A stretch of DNA of 33,513 bases from an uncultured Hyphomicrobiales bacterium (lineage in GTDB: Bacteria; Pseudomonadota; Alphaproteobacteria; Rhizobiales; Xanthobacteraceae): contig CAITJJ010000208.1 of the NCBI GenBank assembly GCA_903892675.1, positions 1-33,513 of the forward strand, given 5' to 3'. Below, in pieces: positions 26,399 through 33,513 of the stretch (within the stretch, counting starts at the first letter, position 1; every line of letters starts with the position of its first letter). The notes under the pieces are model-generated. The model did not search any database and had not been told where the DNA came from. It saw only the letters and a program-made list of their open reading frames with translations. Both the position numbers and the translations under genes were made by a program.

Positions 26399-28294
26399 TT
26401 AGGATGATGCGGCGCGCTTGGCAAGGGCGGGGCGCCCGTCCGCATAGGCCGCCCAGGGTTTGTGGCGACGCGGGGGGAAGGCGAGTTCGAAGCCGCTTCC
26501 CGTCAGCGACAGGTTGGGATTGTAGTAGGGATCGTTGGCGAGAAGCGCCCCCCAGTGGCGCGCCATAAAAGCGTCGGCGGCGGCCATCGCCGCTGCGCCC
26601 GGCGCCTCGATGGCCGCCTCGCGTGAGCGATGGTCATGGCTGAGAACCGCTTGCGGCATCCAGACGTTGCGTTTGCCCTTTGCCGCAAGCCTGAGACAGA
26701 AATCGATGTTCGCGTGCGCGGCGCCAAGCTCACGCGCGTTCATGCCGCCCACGTCTTCGAACAGCTTGCGCCGCACGACGAGGCAGGCTTCCGACAGTGC
26801 GGAAACATTCGAGCACAGGACGGCGCGGCCGTAATAGCCTGGTTCGCGCTCGCGCCAGTTCCTGAACGCCGGCGCCGCGACGCCGTTCAATCCGAGAACG
26901 AGGCCCGCGCCGCGAAGCTTGTCTCGCTCGTGCAAAAGCTTGGGGCCGATCACGCCGTTCTCTTCATCAACGGCGAGCGCAACCAGTTGCGTAAGCCAGT
27001 CTATGCCCCGCGGCTCGGTATCCGGATCGACAATCGCGAGAATGTCGCCGCGCGCTTGCGCCGCGCCCGCGTTGACGAGCGCGGGCCATCGGGCGTCGGC
27101 GCTTTCGACGACGCCGACGCACGCATCCGCTTCAAACCCGCGCAAAGTCTCGCGCGTCGCCTTGTCGAGCGTTGAAGGAACGCTCACGATAATTTGGAGA
27201 GGCGCGTAATCCGTCCGCCACAGCAGGCCCTGAAGGCAGGCGCGCAGGCGCGCGGGGGCGGGGCGCGCGGGAACGATCGCCGTCACCAGCGGCGTGGGAT
27301 CGGGCGGTAGTCGTCGCGCTTCCTCCCAGGAGGGGGAGGTTTCACATTGCAATATGCGCGCGTTGACGCCGCGCGTCGCGAGATAATCGGCCTTGGCGCG
27401 TCGCGCCGCGCGAATGCAGCGATCAAGCTGCGTGTTTGAAAACGAGCGGTTCCCTTTGCTCTGCCGCCAGTGATAGAGGACAGAGGAAATGTGATGGATT
27501 TTCGAAGCACTTGTGGCGGCCGCGGCGCGCAATGCAAGATCATAATCCTGACTGCCCTCGAAGCCCGCGCGAAAGCCTCCGATCGTCTCGATGAGCGCCC
27601 GCCGGTAGACGCCAAAATGCGAGACCATATTGTGGCCAAGGAACAATTCCGGGTTCCAGTCGGTCTTGAAATAGGGCTCGAATCGGATTCCATCGTCGGA
27701 AATCTTGTCCTCATCCGAATAGACGAGGTCGGCGTCGGGAAATTGATCGATCAGAGCGGCGACTTCGTAAAGCGCGTGCGCGGGCAGAAGGTCGTCGTGA
27801 TCCATCAGGGCGACGAATTCGCCGGTCGCGAGTTTGAGCGCGGAATTGCTGGCCAGGGCGATGTTGCCGTTCGTATCCCGACGCATGAAGCGGACGCGTT
27901 TGTCGAGCGCCGCGTATTCGACGAGCAGCCGCGTTACGTTGGGCGAGGGCGAGGCGTCGTCGGCGACGCAGAGTTCCCAATTGTCATAGAGCTGCGCGCG
28001 AATGGAGCCGATAGCCTCGCGCAGCAAGCGTTCCGGCGTCTCGTAAGTCGGCATTACGATCGAGATCAGCGGGCGGCGCTGAAAACTCTCGATATGCGCG
28101 CCGATAGCGGCGCGGTCACTGTCCGACAAGGTGTCGTAGCGTTGCGTCCAGTAGCGATAGGCGGGGCCGCGCATCGCCGGCAGGCGCGACATGATCGTCG
28201 GCAATCGGGCGATGCGCGGCGGTCGCGACGCGGGGCTGACGGGCGTCGCGCTGGCGGCGGTCGTGGATGTCGTGGGTTTGTTTGCGTCGCGCAC
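26399..28294 (-). CDS. Glycosyltransferase family 2 protein, two GT-A-like domains
   Basis: PLISIVMPTYETPERLLREAIGSIRAQLYDNWELCVADDASPS...FVALMDHDDLLPAHALYEV...VYSDEDKIS; second domain PLVTAIVPARPAPARLRACLQGLLWRTDYAPLQIIVS...ILAIVDPDTEP. Confidence 0.88.
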   Translation of the reverse strand: MRDANKPTTSTTAASATPVSPASRPPRIARLPTIMSRLPAMRGPAYRYWTQRYDTLSDSDRAAIGAHIESFQRRPLISIVMPTYETPERLLREAIGSIRAQLYDNWELCVADDASPSPNVTRLLVEYAALDKRVRFMRRDTNGNIALASNSALKLATGEFVALMDHDDLLPAHALYEVAALIDQFPDADLVYSDEDKISDDGIRFEPYFKTDWNPELFLGHNMVSHFGVYRRALIETIGGFRAGFEGSQDYDLALRAAAATSASKIHHISSVLYHWRQSKGNRSFSNTQLDRCIRAARRAKADYLATRGVNARILQCETSPSWEEARRLPPDPTPLVTAIVPARPAPARLRACLQGLLWRTDYAPLQIIVSVPSTLDKATRETLRGFEADACVGVVESADARWPALVNAGAAQARGDILAIVDPDTEPRGIDWLTQLVALAVDEENGVIGPKLLHERDKLRGAGLVLGLNGVAAPAFRNWREREPGYYGRAVLCSNVSALSEACLVVRRKLFEDVGGMNARELGAAHANIDFCLRLAAKGKRNVWMPQAVLSHDHRSREAAIEAPGAAAMAAADAFMARHWGALLANDPYYNPNLSLTGSGFELAFPPRRHKPWAAYADGRPALAKRAASS

Positions 28295-28295
28295 G

Positions 28296-28496
28296 TTACC
28301 GTCCGGCGCCGAACAATCGCGCAATTCCTTTGCGGCGCGGCGGGGGAAGGTCGGCCGCCTGCGCCGCCATCTCGCGCCAGGACGCGGTGATTTCATCCTT
28401 GTTGTCGCAAGGCGCCATGCCGCGCCTGACCGCGTCGGCGACGTCGGGATTGGAGAGGTAATAGTGTTCGTCAAAGTCCCTGGATGCGTCGGTCAT
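28296..28496 (-). CDS. Small protein immediately upstream of the GT2 gene (DxxYYLxNPDV module)
   Basis: MTDASRDFDEHYYLSNPDVADAVRRGMAPCDNKDEITASWREMAAQAADLPPPRRKGIARLFGAGR-stop. Confidence 0.6.
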   Translation of the reverse strand: MTDASRDFDEHYYLSNPDVADAVRRGMAPCDNKDEITASWREMAAQAADLPPPRRKGIARLFGAGR

Positions 28497-28589
28497 GGAA
28501 CTTTTCCGATCCGGAATCCGCCCGATTTCGTCAGTGGAACCCACCGACCGATATCCGTCGTGCTCTTAGAAGAGTTGTCGTATTTTGGC

Positions 28590-28710
28590 AACGATGTTGC
28601 CGCACCGGCACCGTCCTGCCCTCGCTGCCGAAATGGTTGGAGGACTATAACCATGTTCGCCCGCGCTGGGGTTTGCGAAATCATTTGGCGCGTCAACGCC
28701 GTCGCGCGTT
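28590..28710 (+). mobile_element. Possible degraded IS transposase C-terminal fragment
   Basis: LPSLPKWLEDYNHVRPRWGLRNH resembles the integrase-core end (W..DYN..RPH..L) of IS3/IS481-type transposases. Confidence 0.3.
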
Positions 28711-28860
28711 CGCGCTTACCAACAGCGTGTCAAGGAACGTCGCCTTCGCGTCTATTGGGATTGGGTGGGGTGCCCCTCTTACTTCGCTCCATCGATCAAG
28801 ATGTCTTGAAGCTGGGACAGTGGGGTTGGCAAAGTCGTTTTTGGTATTTAATCAACTGGC

Positions 28861-29769
28861 ATGAAAGCTTTGCTAACGGGCGCGAGCGGAGTCCTCGGTC
28901 GCCACTGTCTTACGGCTCTGCTGTCTTGCGGACACACTCCGATTGCGGTGAGTCGCACCCGACCTCGGGACGCCCCCGATATCGAATGGCTGGAACGTGA
29001 TTTGCTTGTGGCGGGGGAGCCCCGGCGATTGGCGCGCGAGGCTCGAGCGGACGTGGCGCTGCATCTCGCATGGACCGCGCAACCCGGCTATTTTTGGACC
29101 GATCAGGCGAATAACGCTTGGATTGCCGCGTCGATTGAACTGGCGCGCGAGACGTTCGAGGCCGGTGCACGGCGGTTTTGCGGGGTGGGAACGTGTTTCG
29201 AGTATGAGTGGCCGGAAAACAGCGATTGCCACGAAGCAACAACGCCGCTTGGCGGCCACACGCTCTACGACCGCGCCAAGAGCGCCTGCTTTCGGGCGAT
29301 CGCGGAGATCGCCGGGCACGATGGACCCAGCCTTAGCTGGGCTCGATTGTTTTATCTTTATGGCCCTGGGGAGCACCCCGACCGTCTAGTGGCAAGTGTC
29401 GCACGCGCCCTGGTCGCCGGTAAGCCCGCCAATTGTTCGCATGGTTACGCTTTGCGCGACTACATGGACGCGCGCGATGCCGGCGCGGCGCTCGCGGCGC
29501 TGGCCACAAGCGACGTGAGCGGTGCGGTGAACATTGCCAGCGGCGAACGAACCAAGATCGCCGATTTAGCCAGCGAACTCGGTCGTCTTGCTGGCCGCCC
29601 GGACCTCGTTCGTCTAGGCACCCTGCCGGATCGCCCGGACGATCCACCACGCATTACCGCCGATATCCGACGCATGACGGAGGAGGTCGGGTTTCGACCA
29701 CGCCGATTGCGTCAGGGACTCGCGGATGTGCTCGATTATTGGCGCAAGCAGGAAATTATCGCCCCGTGA
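28861..29769 (+). CDS. NAD-dependent epimerase/dehydratase (SDR) family protein
   Basis: MKALLTGASGVLGRHCL (TGxxGxxG), YDRAK (YxxxK), ARLFYLYGPGEHPDRL. Confidence 0.9.
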   Translation: MKALLTGASGVLGRHCLTALLSCGHTPIAVSRTRPRDAPDIEWLERDLLVAGEPRRLAREARADVALHLAWTAQPGYFWTDQANNAWIAASIELARETFEAGARRFCGVGTCFEYEWPENSDCHEATTPLGGHTLYDRAKSACFRAIAEIAGHDGPSLSWARLFYLYGPGEHPDRLVASVARALVAGKPANCSHGYALRDYMDARDAGAALAALATSDVSGAVNIASGERTKIADLASELGRLAGRPDLVRLGTLPDRPDDPPRITADIRRMTEEVGFRPRRLRQGLADVLDYWRKQEIIAP

Positions 29770-30051
29770 CGCTAGTCGTCCTGCGTGCTCTCAAATCCGA
29801 CGCCATCGGCTTGGCGCCACGCTTCGCAGCGGCTAAGAAAGACCGCGTTGATGGCGCTTGGGCGCGTCTCCTTTTAGGCGGGAGGTGTGAGTTGGGTCGG
29901 TCGGGAATGATTTTATTCAATGTCTTTTTCGTCAAGGGGTCGCGTTCGAGGAAACCTCGGGGTCTGAATTGAACTCCGGCGCTTGTCAGTCACCAAACCT
30001 GGGGCATCGAATGGACCATCGAAAACGATCGGATCTTGGCGGAGATATCAA

Positions 30052-30825
30052 TTGCAGACAGTGATATTGGCCGGGGGCATGGGGACGCGCATATCGGAAG
30101 AATCCCATTTGCGGCCGAAGCCTCTGATCGAGATTGCCGGGCGTCCAATTCTTTGGCATATAATGAAGCTCTACGCCCATCACGGTGTCAACGATTTCAT
30201 CGTGTGCCTGGGCTACCGCGGCTATATGATCAAGGAGTATTTCGCCAATTATTTCCTGCACCATTCCGATGTGACCATTGACGCGCGCGAGAACCGGACC
30301 GTTTATCATCAAAGCAACGCGGACCCCTGGCGCGTAACGCTTGTGGATACCGGCGAGAACACGCAAACTGGTGGCCGTCTGAAGCGCGTTGCGCATTACC
30401 TAAATAGCGGTGAGAGCTTTTGTTTCACCTATGGCGATGGAGTTTCGAACGTGGATATTACTGCGCTCGTGGCCTTTCACAAAGCGCACGGGAGGAAGGC
30501 GACTCTGACAGCTGTCGTTCCACCGGCCCGCTTTGGCGCGCTTTCCCTCGCTGGAGATAGGGTCGAGAAATTTGTCGAGAAACCGCGCACCGGCGATGGA
30601 TTGATAAATGGCGGATTTTTCGTGCTTGAGCGCGACGTTATCGGGCGCATCAAGGGCGACAACACGTCCTGGGAGGCAGAGCCGGTGGAAAGCTTGGCGC
30701 GCGATGGCGAATTGATGGCATTTCGCCACGAAGGTTTCTGGCAATCGATGGACACTTTGCGCGACAAGCAAACGCTCGAAGCCCTGTGGACCGGGGGCGC
30801 CGCGCCGTGGAAGGTCTGGGCGTGA
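30052..30825 (+). CDS. rfbF: Glucose-1-phosphate cytidylyltransferase
   Basis: QTVILAGGMGTRISEESHLRPKPLIEIAGRPILWHIMKLYAHHGVNDFIVCLGYRGYMIKEYF...VEKPRTGDGLINGGFFVL; TTG start with GGAG RBS proposed (track start 29983). Confidence 0.92.
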   Translation: MQTVILAGGMGTRISEESHLRPKPLIEIAGRPILWHIMKLYAHHGVNDFIVCLGYRGYMIKEYFANYFLHHSDVTIDARENRTVYHQSNADPWRVTLVDTGENTQTGGRLKRVAHYLNSGESFCFTYGDGVSNVDITALVAFHKAHGRKATLTAVVPPARFGALSLAGDRVEKFVEKPRTGDGLINGGFFVLERDVIGRIKGDNTSWEAEPVESLARDGELMAFRHEGFWQSMDTLRDKQTLEALWTGGAAPWKVWA

Positions 30826-31874
30826 GGCGACCGGATCCCGCATTCTGGCGCGGTCGCCGCGTGCTGTTAACGGGTCACTCGGGATTTAAAGGTGGCTGGG
30901 CGGCGCATTACCTAGCGCATCTGGGAGCGAACATATTCGGGCTCGCGCTGTCGCCTGACACCGAACCCAATCTTTATTCCGTCTCGCGAGTCAACGAGAT
31001 CGTCACCGGCGGGATAGGCGATATACGCGACGCAGCCGATGTCGCCGTCGCGGTCGCCTCAAAGCCTCAAATTGTGCTGCACATGGCGGCGCAGCCGTTG
31101 GTGCGTCGATCGGTGCGCGCGCCGATAGAGACATTTGACGTCAATACCATGGGGACTGCTCGTCTTCTCGACGCTCTGCGGGTGGTGGATGGACTTGAAG
31201 CCGTCCTCGTCGTGACGACAGACAAAGTTTATGAAAATCTCGAGCATGGACACCCATTTCGCGAGAATGATTCGCTCGGAGGCCGAGACCCCTATTCCGC
31301 GTCGAAGGTCTGTGCCGAAATTGTAGTAGCTTCCTACGCACGCACCTATTTCGATGCGCGCGGCGTTCCACTGGCAACGGCGCGCGGCGGCAATGTTATC
31401 GGCGGGGGTGATTTTTCGGAAGACCGGATCGTGCCAGATGTTTTTCGCGCTCATGTCGCGGGCGAGCAGCTTGTGCTGCGAGATCCAGATGCGACGCGTC
31501 CCTGGCAGCATGCGCTCGATTGCGTCACCGGCTATCTGGTTTACGCCGAGGCGCTGGCCAAGGGCGAGAATCCGCCGCACGCGCTCAATTTTGGCCCGGT
31601 ATCGGGTGCCTCGCTTCCGGTTTCGGCCCTGGTCGATGAAATGCAAAAGGCTCTCGGCGCCGTGCGCGGTTGGCGACTGGCCGATGGGCCTCGCCCGCGC
31701 GAAATGAAACTGCTGGCGCTCGACACGGCGGCGGCGCGTGCCCATCTGGGTTTTGACGACCGACTTTCGGATACGGCTGCGATCAAGGAAACCGCGCGCT
31801 GGTATGCGGATTTCGCCAGCGGCAAGGACATGCGCACGGCAACCGCGCGGGCCATCGAGGACTATCTCAAGTGA
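30822..31874 (+). CDS. rfbG: CDP-glucose 4,6-dehydratase
   Basis: PAFWRGRRVLLTGHSGFKGGWAAHYLAHLGANIFGLALSPDTEPNLY...VLHMAAQPLVRRSVRAPIETFDVNTMGTARLLDALR...DPYSASKVCAEIV; GTGA overlap with rfbF. Confidence 0.95.
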   Translation: MRRPDPAFWRGRRVLLTGHSGFKGGWAAHYLAHLGANIFGLALSPDTEPNLYSVSRVNEIVTGGIGDIRDAADVAVAVASKPQIVLHMAAQPLVRRSVRAPIETFDVNTMGTARLLDALRVVDGLEAVLVVTTDKVYENLEHGHPFRENDSLGGRDPYSASKVCAEIVVASYARTYFDARGVPLATARGGNVIGGGDFSEDRIVPDVFRAHVAGEQLVLRDPDATRPWQHALDCVTGYLVYAEALAKGENPPHALNFGPVSGASLPVSALVDEMQKALGAVRGWRLADGPRPREMKLLALDTAAARAHLGFDDRLSDTAAIKETARWYADFASGKDMRTATARAIEDYLK

Positions 31875-33112
31875 CCGACACAACACCCCGTTGCCGTTTC
31901 TGCGACGCTCTCCTGCGTCATGTCTTCATCGACCTTGGTCTTTCTCCCTTGGCCAATCGCAATCTGCGCGCGGATGAGGTCGCGACCGAAAAAAAATATC
32001 CGTTGATTGTGCGAGTCTGCGAAACCTGCCTGCTAGTTCAGGCGGATGAATACGCGGCGCCGGACGAGATATTTAGCGACTACGATTATCTTTCCTCTAC
32101 ATCAAGCGGCTGGATGGCGCATGCGCGCGCATATTGCTCCGCCATGGCCAAGCGATTTCGCCTGGGCGCGGATTCCATTGTCGTCGAAATTGCTAGTAAC
32201 GATGGCTATCTCTTGCACAACTTTGTCGAAATGGGCGTTCCTGTGCTAGGCGTCGAGCCCGCCCGCAACGTCGCTGACATTGCCATTGCTGCCGGCGTGC
32301 CAACAGAGGCGGTATTTTTTGGCGTGGAGACCGCGCGGGAAATCGCAGAGCGGGGACGCAAGGCTGACTTAATGGTCGCCAACAATGTGCTTGCGCATGC
32401 TCCGAACACGCGCGATTTCGTTGGCGGCTTCGCCGAACTACTTGCGCCTGAAGGGGTCGCGACCTTTGAATTCCCGCATGTGATGAACCTGATCGATCAG
32501 GTTCAATTCGATACTATCTACCACGAGCATTTCTTCTATCTGTCGCTTTATGCGGTCGAAAAAATCATGGCATCGCAAGGCCTGCGCGTGTTCGATGTCG
32601 ATGAGTTGCCGACCCACGGCGGCTCGCTGCGGCTTTTTGTGTGCCACGACGCAGCGGCCCACCCGCCGACGCCAGCGTTGGATCGTTTGCGCGCGTGCGA
32701 ACGCGCCAAAAGACTCGACACGGTCGACGGCTATCTCGGCTTTGAGACGAGAGCCGCCAAAGTAAAAGCTGACTTTCTGGCGTTTCTTGCGCGCGCAGAG
32801 GGCGAGGGCAAGGTGGTCGCAGGCTACGGCGCTGCCGCCAAAGGCAGTACCTTTCTCAACTATTGCGGCGTCGGCGCGCCGCGCCTCGTTGAAATTTACG
32901 ATCGTAGCGCCACCAAGCAGGGCAAATTGGCGCCGGGAAGCCACATTCCGATCTATGATCCCGCGTGCGCGCGGAAAACCAAGCCGGACTATGTCGTAAT
33001 CCTGCCGTGGAACATTGCGGACGAAGTGCGCGAGAGCCTTGCCTACATTTCGGAATGGGGTGGAAAATTTGTCACGGCGGTTCCCGAGCCACGTATTTAT
33101 GAAGCGGACTGA
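31871..33112 (+). CDS. SAM-dependent sugar C-methyltransferase (Zn-binding N-terminus)
   Basis: CRFCDALLRHVFIDLGLSPLANRNL...VCETCLLVQ (two CxxC pairs), VVEIASNDGYLL SAM motif, C-terminal GYGAAAKGSTFLNYCG; GTGA overlap with rfbG. Confidence 0.9.
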   Translation: MTDTTPRCRFCDALLRHVFIDLGLSPLANRNLRADEVATEKKYPLIVRVCETCLLVQADEYAAPDEIFSDYDYLSSTSSGWMAHARAYCSAMAKRFRLGADSIVVEIASNDGYLLHNFVEMGVPVLGVEPARNVADIAIAAGVPTEAVFFGVETAREIAERGRKADLMVANNVLAHAPNTRDFVGGFAELLAPEGVATFEFPHVMNLIDQVQFDTIYHEHFFYLSLYAVEKIMASQGLRVFDVDELPTHGGSLRLFVCHDAAAHPPTPALDRLRACERAKRLDTVDGYLGFETRAAKVKADFLAFLARAEGEGKVVAGYGAAAKGSTFLNYCGVGAPRLVEIYDRSATKQGKLAPGSHIPIYDPACARKTKPDYVVILPWNIADEVRESLAYISEWGGKFVTAVPEPRIYEAD

Positions 33113-33137
33113 CCGATTATGAAGTGGACTGACCGAT
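33098..33137. repeat. 20-nt tandem duplication with one mismatch
   Basis: tatgaagCggactgaccgat / tatgaagTggactgaccgat. Confidence 0.95.
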
Positions 33138-33513
33138 GCGCTTTCATCGGCGTTCCCCATGGCCACTGGAAAACGACAACCTTCGTCGCCGGGCTTCGTC
33201 TGACGGGCATGGTCGCGTCGATGGCGCTCGATGGACCGATCAACGGCGTCTCGTTCCAGGCCTATGTCGATCAGGTCCTGGTTCCGGAATCGCGGCCCGG
33301 CGACATTGGGATCATGGACAATCTTGGCGGCCGCAAAGGCGCTGGCGCGCGCAACGCGATCGAAGCGGTTGAGGCCGGCCTCCTTTATCTTCCGCCCCAC
33401 AGCTCCGACTTCAATCCGATCGAGAACGCCTTCTCGAAGTTCAAGGCGCTCCTGCGCAAGGCGGCCAAGCGAACAGTCGAAGGATTGCGGAACACGATCG
33501 GCGCGTTGCTGCC
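33119..33513 (+). mobile_element. 5'-truncated IS630-family transposase (runs off the window)
   Basis: VPHGHWKTTTFVAGLRLTGMVASMALDGPINGVSFQAYVDQVLVPESRPGDIGIMDNLGGRKGAG...LLYLPPHSSDFNPIENAFSKFKALLRKAA. Confidence 0.88.

Noticed and set aside
27470-28390. 306-aa plus-strand ORF
   Set aside because: Antisense to the GT2 gene; no recognisable motif.
31059-31886. 275-aa minus-strand ORF
   Set aside because: Antisense to rfbG.
32438-33400. 320-aa minus-strand ORF
   Set aside because: Antisense to the methyltransferase and IS630 fragment.

Overview
The window looks like a high-GC alphaproteobacterial (Rhizobiales, Bradyrhizobiaceae/Xanthobacteraceae-like) chromosome. The left two thirds is mostly core or ordinary content: the rplY tail, pth, ychF, two MaoC-like genes, an MFS transporter, many small exported or hypothetical proteins, VOC, DUF1275, CvpA, PEBP, a 3-hydroxyacyl-CoA dehydrogenase-like protein, a solitary ModA-like protein, a lipocalin-like protein and RidA. 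This is interrupted by intergenic palindromic repeat elements. Three regions stand out. (1) An accessory patch at about 20.75-24.2 kb holds a putative PD-(D/E)XK-type toxin facing a convergent, 3'-overlapping DUF4304-like gene. It also holds two extra truncated copies of the RidA 5' end fused to copies of the DUF4304-like gene's 5' end, and a low-GC two-gene operon (small basic protein plus a TIR/deoxyribosyltransferase-like protein) whose first gene has a homopolymer frameshift at its apparent start. (2) thiC has a TPP riboswitch lying only about 12 nt behind a two-domain GT2 gene. (3) A CDP-6-deoxyhexose / C-methyltransferase cassette sits at 28.86-33.11 kb, flanked by transposase remnants. 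Noncoding curiosities include paired covarying palindromes at 4.9-5.1 kb, three consecutive perfect hairpins at 16.48-16.57 kb, and a composite repeat block. One protein carries ten uninterrupted charged pentapeptides. All family calls come from reading the sequence by eye; no database search was run.
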